Shown: piece after piece, positions 28,568 through 39,157 of the stretch
Layout: each line of letters opens with the position of its first letter
Numbering within the stretch: position 1 is the first letter of the stretch
Assembly (NCBI RefSeq): GCF_041734735.1
Contig: NC_134883.1
Location: 14,248,810-14,312,809 of the forward strand
Length of the DNA stretch: 64,000 nt
Source: Babylonia areolata
Taxonomy: Eukaryota; Mollusca; Gastropoda; Neogastropoda; Buccinidae
Reading direction: 5' to 3'
Program-made: the position numbers and the translations under genes
The notes under the pieces: model-generated
Seen by the model: only the letters and a program-made list of their open reading frames with translations
The model's database searches: none
What the model was told of the DNA's origin: nothing

Positions 28568-31500
28568 TCAGTTGTCAATCTTATCAAAGTCATCAGCACC
28601 TAACGTTGTGATGGTTCCATGATCCACTGTCACAAATGCTGAAGGACTCAGCCCCTGTTTCTCAACCTCTTCTCTCAGCTTCTCCCGTGGTTCCAGATAA
28701 TGCTGTACACAGAATGTTCAATAGATGGATACATACAGTTGCATACATACATACATTTATCAATCCAATACATGCATGCATACATACACAAACACACACA
28801 CACACATACATACATTCATACATACAAATCTTAAATCACCTCATAGAACCTGTACCTCTACAGATCAATTTCATGTACACACACACATACACGCACAGAG
28901 AGAGAGAGAGAGAGTACACACAGGTCTGGTGGACTAACCTCAAAGGTAAGTACGAAGGTTCCCCAGTGAATGCCAATGGAATTTTTTGATTTTACATCCA
29001 TGTGAATGTCTACAGCCTCTGCCGGGTCCACATGTTGAGGAGCCATGAACCATCTGTTAAACGAAACAAAAGTTCAGTTTGCTGACAGGAACTACAAGTT
29101 AAAGCTATCTTTTTTTCTTTTTCGTTTTTCTTTTTATTTTGTTGTCCAATCATCTATACTGCTTCAGCAGCATTACTCCCACGCCACTCACCTCAAGACC
29201 CTCTCAGACAGCCAAACCTGGGTTCACTGGTCATAGTCTCAGCGCCAACAGTCTACAGGAGATACCAATGTTAGGTGGCCTACTGGCCACACACCAGAGG
29301 AGACCCTGCACTGCTACATAGTCACTTCTGTGGTGGTCAGTGGTGCCTGTTCTCATTTAACATACATGGGACTCTACCTACTACACCCCCTGCTGATGAC
29401 AATAATCGCTTCGTTGAGGAGCCAGACTGAGTGAGTGACCCCCTAAGAGAACACCATTTCAACGACCCTCTCAACAGTATCAGTACCAGTTTCAGTATCA
29501 GTTTCTCAAGGAGGCGAGTCGTCACTGCATTTGAACAAATCCATATATGCTTCATATATTAGGCAGATGCATGAAAAAAGTTGAAAGATGGACAGAGAAA
29601 AATAGAAGATGCGGAGATGAGGAAGACCCAAGGCTCTAATTGCAAATGTCAAATGAAGTTCCCTGATTTTCAGATCCATCAATCTATCTAAATGTTCATG
29701 AATGAGATATCCAATTCATTATATAATAAATACAGCATCCAAACTGTTCTTTAAAGATATCATTTCAAAAATAAATGATACTGTCATATCCAAAATGAAA
29801 ACAATACATTTTCTTGAGGAGAGAAGACCACACTGTTTTCATGTATTGAGAATTCTGCATTTGTGGGCTGCAACTCCCACATTCATACATACAAGTGGGC
29901 TTTTATCGGCTGTAGCTACTTTCGTTTTCTCCACATAGGCAGGTAGTTGTTTGCACAGGACAGGAATCAGACCCCTGCCGTAGTCTGCACAGGTGGACCA
30001 CGGTAAAGTATGTGTAGTTAAATGGGCTTTTACGTATATGACCATTTTAAGCCTGCCATGCATGCAACCATTCTCCATTTTCGGGGTGTGCATACTGGGT
30101 ATGTTCTTGTTTCCATAACCCACTGAACACTACCATGAATTAAAGGATCTTTATTTAACATGTGTATTTGATCTTCTGCATGAGTATACACATGAAAGGG
30201 GGTTCAGGCACAAGCAGGTCTGCACATTTGTTGACGTGAGAGATCGGAAAAATCTCCACCTTTTACCCACCATGTGTGCACAAATCGGGGATTGAACTTT
30301 GGAAACACAGGGAAAAGCCCAGTGCCCTAACCATTTTGGCCACCTAGCCTGTCACTGTTAAATGTCAATGATCAGGACAATTTGAACAAAACAAAAACTG
30401 TTCAAACCATGTCATCTATCCAACAGAAAGAGAACCCGTTTCATTTCACTCTTGAACATGGACCCATAACCTTCAAATAAACACATTCAAGAATGATAAC
30501 CACTTGCCCATCATTCATATTGAAGTCAACACAGTGTAACATTCAATTATTTAAACAAAAACATACTTCCATCAAAATAAATGCACAACTGATGAATCAA
30601 GTACAGAAAGCTGTATAAATGTACATTTATTTGGAATTCTCTCAGACTGTGATGATTCCCAGAATATGATACACTCTGTCACTTTTTGTATTTCCATCAG
30701 GAGCAAGTCTTCAATATTCTGAAGTCCTACAACAAAAATCCAGTTGATAATTCTCTCCATGCAAAAATTTATCAGTCAGACGTGTCAATCCTGCTACTGT
30801 CAATTGCGGCGCATCAATTCCATCCGGAAATATCTGTCCACTGACGTAACATCTAGACTTGTCGTTTCTCTCATTCTCTCTCGCCTTGACAACTGTAACT
30901 CTCTATTGTCTGGTTTGCCTGCTTCATCCATTCAGCACATACAAAACTCTGCTGCCTGACTCATCCTCAGAAAGAAAAGATCTGAGCACATCACTCCTCT
31001 TTTGCAACATCTCCACTGGCTCCCTGTCTCACACAGAATAAAGTACAAGATCAGCACTCTATGTTATAAATGTATTCACAAATCTGCCCCTTCCTATCTC
31101 TGTGGCTGCCTTCACCACTATACTCCATCTCGGTCTCTATGATCGGCTTTGGATCCACTCTGTTTACGCATACCCAGATTCAAACACTTGACTCTTCTTT
31201 CTCTGTCTCTGGACCTTGCAATTGGAATGAAATTCCTCTTTCGCTTCATCAGGTCTCCGCACTCAGCTCTTTCAAGTTTGGCCTTAAAACCCACCTCTTC
31301 CCAAAATAGCCTCCCTTCCCCGCCTCTTCCTTGTCTTCAGTTTTTCCAGTTTTAGAGTTATAAATGCATGCGTTTGAATGACTGGTGCGAAAGCACTTTG
31401 ATTTGTCTCTGCACAAGATTCAGCGCTATATAAATATAATTATTATTATTATTATTATCATATTGTGATGGTTCCCTGAATACTACCAAAAAACCAATCA

Positions 31501-33440
31501 CATGTGAAATTTTCCATCACCAGCAAATCCTTCTCAATACTCTGAAGTCCACTCCATAACTCCAGTGAACAATCATTACCTAGGACAGTAGGCACCGATT
31601 GGAATGGCAGCGGCGGTGAAAGGCCCGTACTTGCGACCAATTTGCTGGAAGGCCTTACAGTATCCAGTGTCTCCAGAGAAATGGAAGGAATGCTTTGGAC
31701 CCAACACACACCAACTGCTCCACAATACCTGTAATGTGTAACATCAGGGGTGTGGTTTCAATTGCAAATACTCATCAAATGTATTATGATATGACTTTGA
31801 TCAGCTGAACAGCTTGCAATGGATACAAAACTAAACTCTAGGTGACTGGAACAGACAGTTCTTCATAAATAAAAACAAACATACAGATACATACATTCTC
31901 TCTCTCTCTCTTGCTACTCTTTCGTACAAACACACTTGCAATGTATCAATTCTCTCTCTCTCTGTGCGCACACACACACACAAATACACACATACACACA
32001 AACACTCGTTTATGTTTGTCAGTGCATGTGTGGATGTGTACATGCATGTAAGAGTGAGCATAGATGTATGTGAATGCAAGTGTATGTAAATGTATGCATG
32101 CATGAGTGTGTGTTAGTGTGTTTATGTGTGTGCACGCCCATGTGTTACTTACAATGTTTGATCCCATATATACATATATAGAACCCACCCACCCCCACCC
32201 ACCCCAACCACCATCCCCCAATTCCCATAATTACCATTCCAGTCAGCTCACCTTGTTCTCATCGAAGGCGCTGCGCCGGCACCAGTGCTGGCATGGGGTG
32301 CACACCACCCGCACACCCCCAGTCCCCTCCACCTCATGCTCGTCCCACCACGTCATCTCCACCACATTCTCGCAGCCCACGTCCCTCATCCACCTCTTCA
32401 GCCCCATGGGCACGAACCACCTCAGAGCCTTGCCGAAGCGCCGGTTCAAGGCCACGACACTAGGAAGGTCAAGGTGATCACGGTGGTCATGGCTGATCAC
32501 CACGGCATCCAGTTTGGGCAGCTCCTCAACAGAGCATGGCGCGTCCCGGTAGCGTTTTGGGCCCACCCACTGCACCAGCCGCTGACTGAAGACGGGATCG
32601 GTGATGACGGTGAACCCGTCGAGCTGAGCAACGACTGTGGCATGCCCGATCCACATCACGCGAACTCCTGATATTGGGGACTGGTCAAACTGCCGCAGGT
32701 CAGGTTTGATGATGGGGAGCGTCTTGTCCAGCTCCTGTGACGTTCCAACAGTTGTTGGCGTTTTAGTTTTTATGAGAGAGAGAGACCTTGTGTTCTAATA
32801 AAATCAATGAAGTAAGAATGCTTTTCGTGTCTGCAGTGACATATGTCATTTACATTAAGTTTTACTAAAACAGTACTTCCACATCTGTATTAACTAAGGG
32901 AATGTGTCAAAAATGCTTTTTCCTATAATTTAAGTGTGCTGGTCAAATATATCAGATTTTCTTTTTATTTGAGATTAAGTGTAAAAGAATGAAAAAGGTC
33001 TTAACTCATTTCATCCCACCCAGGTCCATCGTGACACTAGTGCACTTACAGATATTGTCAAACTAGGAACGTGTGTCTCAAACCCTCCTGTCACTTCTAT
33101 TTTTGTCTTTGTTTTTTATCAAAGTACAAACTCACCAGTTTTATTCAATTTACACTTGCTTCAACATATACTTTATGACACATGCACACCATACTTAATA
33201 ACAAGCCATTCAGAGACAAAATTTTACAGGCTACTTTCCTGACTTAACCCTCTGTCTGCCATCACTGCTTGGAAATCACTTGGTCTGGATTGGTAAGATT
33301 ACTTACTTTTATTCAGGATGAAATGGGTTACTTTTTTTACTTTGATATATTACTATTGAATTGTGGACCTCTTTAAAGATTTAATTTAAAGACCCTCTAA
33401 ACATGAAATATCAACAAGAAACCATTCATGTAATGTATTT

Positions 33441-33474
<34 letters not shown>

Positions 33475-33716
33475 CTTGCAAAATACTCAAGAGTCAAATT
33501 CCACAAAACAGATTTCCTACTCACTTCTTTTGATGGAACATTTGACAAGTTCTTGGTTGTCATTGCCATTTTCAAAAACTGAAAGAACTGCGGCTGATAC
33601 CAGTTTTCCCATGGATTTTTGTAGCGCCCATTCTCAAAAATCGGTTTGGTGCATTCGTTGTCATCTGACAATGCTGTACCTGTAGACTGCTTTTCCTTCT
33701 CAGCCATCGCCGTCAT
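28568..33716 (-). CDS. NAPEPLD: N-acyl-phosphatidylethanolamine phospholipase D (NAPE-PLD)
   Basis: This is a zinc metallo-beta-lactamase-fold hydrolase that releases N-acylethanolamines (anandamide-type lipids) from N-acyl-PE at membranes. Coding exons on the minus strand are 33716-33525 (exon opens at 33759), 32734-32252, 31728-31580, 29053-28939 and 28702-28568. All have GT-AG borders and join in frame into 357 aa, against 393 in human. Zinc ligands are His146, His148, Asp150 and His151 (HDHRDH), His214 (QHWC), Asp245 (GDTGY) and His304 (IHWGT). Their spacing is identical to human His185/187, Asp189, His190, His253, Asp284 and His343. Other family blocks are [26 protein letters not shown] and QHVDPAEAV. 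The start at MTAMAEKEK is chosen because it is the first in-frame Met after the acceptor. An upstream exon could add N-terminal residues, and the N-terminus is shorter than in mammals. The enzyme is divergent outside the core but shows no disabling change. Confidence 0.93.
28730..28920. repeat. (CATA)n, (AC)n and (GA)n microsatellites in NAPEPLD intron 4
   Basis: CATA repeats near 28741-28830 enclose an (AC)n run at about 28790-28806. An ACAC tract and a short (GA)n run follow at about 28898-28912, ending close to the exon 4 donor at 28938. Confidence 0.8.
29125..29545 (-). mobile_element. Interspersed repeat related to 62965-63207 and 37690-37760
   Basis: In minus orientation the element begins near 29545 with the GGATTTGTTCAAATGCAGTG block also seen at 27340-27412. 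It then runs through a GC-richer body. The body (29125-29363) matches 62965-63207: shared landmarks are CCAATCATCT, AGTCTCAGC, AGTC(T/C)ACAGGA and GGAGACCCTGCACTG. A degenerate piece lies near 37690-37760. No coding capacity is seen, so it is probably a SINE-like or non-autonomous element. Confidence 0.55.
29860..30365 (-). mobile_element. tRNA-derived SINE, minus orientation, near full length
   Basis: The minus strand starts with a tRNA-like head (30365-30275): GGCCAAAATGGTTAGGGCAC for the A box and AAGTTCAATCCCCG for the B box. The body repeats the landmarks of the 27724 copy (AGAAGATCAAATACACATG, GGGTTATGGAAACAAGAAC). It continues through AAAATGGAGAATGG and ends near 29860 with GGGAGTTGCAGCCCAC. 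Its distal part includes the GACTACGGCAGGGGTCTG module that stands alone at 50480-50590. Confidence 0.7.
30760..31460 (+). mobile_element. CR1/L2-like LINE, C-terminal reverse transcriptase end
   Basis: The translation gives the typical end of a CR1/L2-group ORF2: [52 protein letters not shown] and KTHLFPK. It is spread over several frames with stops, so it is dead. The element ends with GCGCTATATAAATATAATTA and an ATT repeat (about 31436-31460), the usual tail of this group. It lies in NAPEPLD intron 3, in the orientation opposite to the gene. Confidence 0.85.
31880..32215. repeat. Microsatellite stretch in NAPEPLD intron 2
   Basis: (CT)n runs near 31899-31910 and 31950-31962, CA-rich runs near 31970-32002, ATGTATG-type degenerate repeats to about 32140, then a C-rich CCACCC tract at 32186-32215 immediately before the exon 2 donor. 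No coding signal is seen. Confidence 0.75.
33001..33330. mobile_element. MITE with TAACYCATTTCATCC terminal inverted repeats
   Basis: The left end TTAACTCATTTCATCC (33001-33016) and right end GGATGAAATGGGTTA (33316-33330) are inverted repeats with one mismatch over 15 bp. They enclose about 300 bp without a coding frame. It sits in NAPEPLD intron 1. A TTA target duplication is possible but not certain. Confidence 0.65.
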
Positions 33717-33892
33717 GTGTTTGGACTGTGATTTCAAGTACTCATGATATGTGACCACTCTGGCAGACAGAAATAATTCAAAAACAGTCACAATATTGGG
33801 AGGTCTACTTTACATTCAGTATGTGTGTATGTGTATGTGTGAGAGAGTGACAGAGACAGAGAAAGAGAGAGACAGAGAAGAGAGAGAGAGAG

Positions 33893-33929
<37 letters not shown>

Positions 33930-34176
33930 TATGTCAATATGTGTGTGTGTCTGTAATGTGCCTGAATGTATCTTTGTGCAAAAATAATAGTACAAGCATC
34001 AAGTCTTGCATCAAAGTCTAAAAGAAACTGCTTGATTCCAATCATGGATGTTTTGTTGTTGTTGTTTTTTTACCTTAACATCACGAATAAGAAAATTAAT
34101 CAATTACAAACAGGAATTAACTAAAATAACAGAACAGCAAACATACCATATCATTAAGACAAGCAATGTCAGACAG

Positions 34177-34239
<63 letters not shown>

Positions 34240-34270
34240 AAAGAAAAGAAAAGGGGAGAGAGACAGACAG
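33450..34270. repeat. Microsatellite cluster around NAPEPLD exon 1
   Basis: (CT)n at about 33443-33471 lies just inside intron 1. Upstream of the exon are (GA)n at 33840-33895, (GT)n at 33896-33928 and a long (AC)n run at about 34179-34238 followed by GA-rich sequence. Cys-Val and His-Thr open frames here are artefacts. The coding exon at 33525-33759 lies between these tracts. Confidence 0.85.
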
Positions 34271-34319
34271 AGAGAGAAAGAATTCAAAATAAGAATTAAC
34301 ATGAATATGAATAAAATTC

Positions 34320-34390
34320 CTCACAAAAACGGAGAATGGCTGCCTGCATGACTACGGTTATACACATAAAAGCCTACTTGTGTATAAACT
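34320..34390 (+). mobile_element. SINE fragment
   Basis: AAAACGGAGAATGGCTGCC, TGCATGACTACGGTTATACA and AAAAGCCTACTTGTGTATA match the distal body of the SINE at 29860-30365 in opposite orientation. Confidence 0.55.
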
Positions 34391-34549
34391 ATAACATATA
34401 TGTAACACAGATCCATAAAGAAGAAGAAAATATGAAATAGTTTATTCAGATTTAAGCCTAACGCTTGAAAGAGAAAGCCATGTGTACAATCACACAATCA
34501 GTTTTCTAGTAATACATTGCTTGATCTGTTTAAGATCTTTTTTCAATCA

Positions 34550-34985
34550 CCAAAGACGTGGAACAAGCTCCCTGATAACCTCCGTCATTCTGATTCCCTC
34601 GCATCTTTTAAATCTCGTCTCAAAACTCACCTTTTCCCTCAGCAATAAGTTCAGTTGTGGCAGGCCCACAACTACATGCATGTATATGAATGTGTATTGT
34701 GTGTGTGTGTGTTTATGTAAGTATGTGCCTGCCTATGTGTGTGTATGTGTTAGGGTAGCTGTTAGATACACATGTATGTTAAAATGTATGTATGCAATGT
34801 GTGTGTGTGTGCGTGACATGCGTGCGTGCGCGCGTGCGTGTGTGTGTGTGTGTGTGGTCACATTTCGGTGTGTGTATGTAACATAGATATAATGTTTTAT
34901 GTTATCAAAAGCGTTTTTGTAAAGCACCTACAGCAGATTTCTGGATAGTGTGCTATATAAGTATCCATTATTATTATTATTATGA
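34550..34985 (+). mobile_element. CR1/L2-like LINE 3' end
   Basis: Bases 34555-34645 encode WNKLPDNLRHSDSLASFKSR then LKTHLFPQQ and a stop, the last residues of a CR1/L2-type ORF2. A GT-rich expanded 3' UTR follows (34690-34860). The tail has GTAAAGCACCTACAG, GTGCTATATAAGTATCC and an ATT repeat at 34969-34982. Confidence 0.75.
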
Positions 34986-36515
34986 TCATTGCAAAGAAAA
35001 ATTCAAAGTATGGTCTATAAGTTATCGTCATACACAATCGTTTCAAGGCACTGTAAACATAGAAGGCCACTTCACACAACAAGACACAGTCTTATTACTG
35101 GGTGACATAAGCAAACTGAATCTACAGCCACTGATTGACTGATTGACCGATTCAAGATTCAAAATGGTTTATTCAGTTAAGCCCATAGCCCCAAATGAAC
35201 AGGGGGAAAGCAACAAAATTTTGTTGCCAATGACCAAGAGACAGCGACAGACAGAGAGAGCCATGTACACCGTGTAAATATTATAGATTACTTTAGAAAT
35301 GGAGTTTCCCTTACACAGCAGACACCAATGCTGCTGAAAGTGTGGCTGCCGTTTTGTGCTGCCTCATGTGAACCGTACCTGCAGAACAGAGGTTCTAACT
35401 CACTGCCAACAAAAGAATAAAAACATATATTGTAGTTTGTACATGCACATATTCCAACCATAACGTGAGGTGTGCGTTTCTGACCAGTCAAATGAGGCAT
35501 ACCAATATAATAACTGACACAGAGACAGACACAAAAAAAGCAAATACACTCATATGCACAGACATGCAACACATCAACAAGTATAATCTATTAACAGAAA
35601 CAGACATTCACCTCCTCAGAGAAACACACACACACGCACACAACAACAACAACAACAACACTCAAATACATATTTTAGAAATTCATCTGGATGTTATCAC
35701 CTTTCCAGTATCTCTATCAAATGAGCCTCCGTAATATCTACTGAGTTCCTGCAATGGCAGAGCAGTATGGCAAATCATTCCTGAAGTGAATAACTCTATT
35801 TAAAAAAATAATAAATAACGAAAGAAAAAAAAAGATAAATTGGTGAAGGGTTTTGACTACTTTGAGTGTGTATTGTCATTAAGTGTGAAAAGATCATGTG
35901 CAGTGAACTTGAAGTGATCATAATGGCTGTGTAGAAATAATTTGTTTCAATCGCCCCAGGAAGCTTTTGATTCCTCCTTCACTCATTCTCTCTGCATAGG
36001 TGGGTTGCGCACGCAGACACACACACACACACACACGCACACACACACATGGTACATTAAAGTTTAACATATAATGTTGGACAATTTTTAGAAGTTTTAA
36101 TGAATAAATACATTGGCTAACTGGGCACGTAACCTTGACCAAACTCTTCCTAGCTATGTCACGAAACACTGAGACAGGACAGCTATGTTTTGATTTACCC
36201 TTTCCGGAACTTTTGCTTCCTGTCACTGTTGAATCAGAAGATCGGACAGAAGTTGCTGGTCTAGTTGGAGTCGGTGATTTTTCTACAGTTAATGTGACCA
36301 AACCCCTGCCAGAACACCGAGTCATTGCTGTGGACCAAACACTTCCATAACTTCGCACATGGGTTCGTCGGCTGAAGTGTCAGCAATAGGGTAAACTCAC
36401 CTATGTTCAGACTCAGATTCGTAGCCTCTGAAAATACTGTTTCTTATATTAGTTCTTTTGTGTTGTGTTAGTGTGCGATGAGTTAAAAAAAATTAATTTA
36501 AAAAAAAACACAGAA
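34986..36515. other. Upstream region of NAPEPLD, no gene recognised
   Basis: The first NAPEPLD coding exon opens with a splice acceptor at 33760, so one or more noncoding exons must lie upstream, but none could be fixed. A minus-strand frame at 36358-35918 is Ser/Thr/Lys-rich. It cannot join the coding exon in phase through its best donor (GTAAAT near 36205). A TTTATTCAG...AAGCC piece at about 35165-35190 resembles one at 34437-34460. Confidence 0.4.
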
Positions 36516-36519
36516 AAAA

Positions 36520-36569
36520 CCGGTAAAATCCTATTTTAGCATCCTGAATTCAGGATCCGATTTTACCGG
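36520..36569. other. Nested palindrome in the divergent intergenic region
   Basis: CCGGTAAAATC at 36520-36530 pairs with GATTTTACCGG at 36559-36569. Inside lies a perfect 16-bp palindrome, ATCCTGAATTCAGGAT (36541-36556). It could extrude as a cruciform, bind a dimeric factor, or be the relic of a small transposon. Confidence 0.6.
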
Positions 36570-38014
36570 CAATTTCTGCGCATTTATGAAACAATATTAC
36601 CATCAGTAGTGACCCATTTTCAGTGGATTTCGACTCTTATTTTGTACGTTGTTTTGCTCAGTTTTTATGCAGATTCAGTCACTAAACTAAAGTAGGTACG
36701 TGCCACCATCTTACTTTTTCTGTTTTTGGTGCCACGAACCATGAAAATGAAACCAACAGGTGCAATGATTTAGGACACACACAAAAAATTACCAGTTTGA
36801 TTTTATGTTATCAGGAATTGGGTTGGTTTACATTTGTACTTTCAAGTGATGTCTGTCAAGTGGACACACCCCACAAAGATGCAGTGTGACTTCACTGAGC
36901 GACTGAACATGCACCTGCATGGATCTCCTTGCATCAATACTGTGCTCGTTGGTGGTCAGAGATAATCAAAATTCAATTTCAGTTCGCCATGGTAAATATG
37001 ATCAAAGAGCCCAGGAAAGCTCAAAACAATCATACAGACGAATAACTACTGAGCTACATAGTCCTTTAGGTTCCGATGACACCATGAGTGTCACCCATTT
37101 CAGTGTATGCATGTATCTTATACAGGGAGCTAGTACTTTTCAGATTTCCTGAACAACACTGCACGTGTTTGAAAGGAAGTCAGATTCCACCAATTGAAAA
37201 AGTGAGACTAACACATCACAAACATTCAGAACGGTCTATTAAAGCTGATTTTCTATATTGAAACATGAACATAGCTGAGGGTTGATCCTGACATATTGTC
37301 GAAGCAAGAAGTTTAAAATATCTCTCAACTTCAGTCAAGAATATTGGATCTGTCATACCCCTGGACAAGAATACATTATTTTGTTTTCAGTCTCATATCT
37401 TCTGCACCGTTTCTATGTCATATTGCTCCAATCTGAGTCACACCTGCTGCTCATCCTGAACGATCTCCTGTACACTGTCACATCCAGGCTGGCACAGCCC
37501 CAGTATCAGCACCACCTCTGAGAGCTATCAAAATCAGGTCACATTGAGCCCAAGCACCAGAGACTGAAGACCCCCATGTTGCTGCACTGAGTCATCACTT
37601 TTGCCAGTTGTAGTAGTTCCTGTTCCACGGATAGATAAATATTTTATTTATAAGTTCGTGTTCCTGTTCTGATTCAATATATAGCAGGACAACGTCTACT
37701 CAGTTTGCTCCTTTCCTGATGACAGTGATTGCTTTACAGGTGGCAAAGCCAAACTGAGCCTTCAAGTGCCTGCCAGCTCTGAACTGAGTGTGGGCCAACA
37801 TCATCACATCCCTCTTGCTACAGTCAAAATTGATGTACCGACACCAAAGGCTTTGACACGAAGTCAGCATAAACATGGGAGTAAAGTGGAACTGCGGGAA
37901 CCTCCTTCAGGAGTTCTGACGATGAACTTTAGTTTTTCTTCGAAGGTTTTATACCCTGTTCAGAATCATGAAAGAAGACGAATTCATATGGTGTATACCC
38001 GTGATGGTTTTGAA

Positions 38015-38018
<4 letters not shown>

Positions 38019-38058
<40 letters not shown>
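38019..38058. repeat. (GT)n microsatellite
   Basis: Uninterrupted GT dinucleotide run of about 40 bases. A similar (TG)n run lies at about 38826-38861. Confidence 0.9.
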
Positions 38059-38059
<1 letters not shown>

Positions 38060-38573
38060 GGTTTTTGTTCAGTCACGTTTCAAGATACACCTCTTTACCC
38101 TAAATTCTGTGTATCAGTGCGTATTCGGTTCAAACAAAGTGCAACTGCACCTGACGAATTTCTGTCGGTCGGTCGATCTGTTTCTTTCTGTCTCTTCTTC
38201 ATATTTGGGGCTCTGGAACATCATCTTTATTTTCACCGTTGGGATAACATGAAAGTCCGCGGTATAACTAGAGCCGGCTACTGATCCAGTCAAACATTTT
38301 CAACATACGTGGAAATGTATATTCTTGCGTAAGTGTTCGCATACAATGTCGACTGAGTACAATGGCCTGAGCTTCAAGTTTAAGCAATACTGAAAACGGG
38401 TGGACATCTTGGAAAACGCACTTGCATGCTCAGCGACCTCCAACATGGGGTCAGCTGATGAAACCGCGGCCCCAATGGCCCCTGAGAAGCTAGACAGGGA
38501 GTGGTTCGTGTGTGTGTGTATGTGAAAATGTGTGCGTGCGTGCGCGCAGCGCACGTGTTTGTGTTCAGGAGGT

Positions 38574-38660
38574 TGGAAGGGGGGGGGAGGGGGAGGGGGA
38601 GGAGGGTGGAAAGAGGGGGAGGGGCGGGGACTGGGGTGGGGGGGGGGGGGGGGGGGAGGA
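38574..38660 (+). other. G-rich purine tract with G-quadruplex potential
   Basis: Successive G runs of 3 to 19 bases are separated by one to a few A, T or C. They form an almost pure purine tract of about 85 bp, starting roughly 580 bp upstream of the PMPCB start codon. Several four-run combinations could form G-quadruplexes, or the tract may only be a simple repeat. Confidence 0.7.
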
Positions 38661-38823
38661 GAGACGGCCGGGGTCTACTGATGCCAGTTCGTACCGGTCG
38701 GAATGGGGGCGGCGGGTGTTACATGTGTTTCCGGGCATTATGTGAGAGAGTATTACGTAAATGCGTGCGTATGTGTGTTTGCGTGTGTGCCATGTGTTCG
38801 CATGTGAGTGCATTTGTATGTAT

Positions 38824-38864
<41 letters not shown>

Positions 38865-39126
38865 TCAGTGCGCGCACGCGTGCATGAAATCCAGAGCAAT
38901 TGCACCCTTACGACTCCCGGCTTTGGTGCTTGCGTACCTGATCAGTAAACGTTAGCAAAAGATTACTAAACGAAGAGGAGCTCATATCAAAATAAAAAAA
39001 GGGAAAAGAGTTCGTTCTACAATAGGCCTGTGTAAAATTTTACACGTTGGCCTGTTTCAGCACTCTTCTACTTTTCATTTTGAACACTGCTTCTTTTCCA
39101 GCGATTTCATGTTTTCAGCAAACCAC

Positions 39127-39138
39127 ACGCATGCGCAC
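39127..39138 (+). promoter_or_regulatory. NRF-1-like site at the PMPCB start
   Basis: CGCATGCGCA matches the core of the NRF-1 palindrome (GCGCATGCGC), a factor known to drive nuclear genes for mitochondrial proteins. It lies about 20-30 bases before the PMPCB ATG, so transcription would start close by with a very short 5' UTR, or the site lies within the first exon. Confidence 0.4.
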
Positions 39139-39157
39139 TGTTCTTTCCTTAGCAAAC

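Noticed and set aside
33751-34302. Cys-Val and His-Thr rich frames on both strands
   Set aside because: They translate (GT)n, (AC)n and (GA)n microsatellites.
35918-36358. Ser/Thr/Lys-rich minus-strand frame as a first NAPEPLD coding exon
   Set aside because: The best donor (GTAAAT) ends in phase 1, whereas the next exon at 33759 needs two bases from the previous exon. The translation resembles no NAPE-PLD N-terminus.
38300-38554. Minus-strand frame containing FSGAIGAAVSSADPMLEVAE
   Set aside because: Part of it translates a (GT)-rich tract, and the rest has no family match or splice partner.
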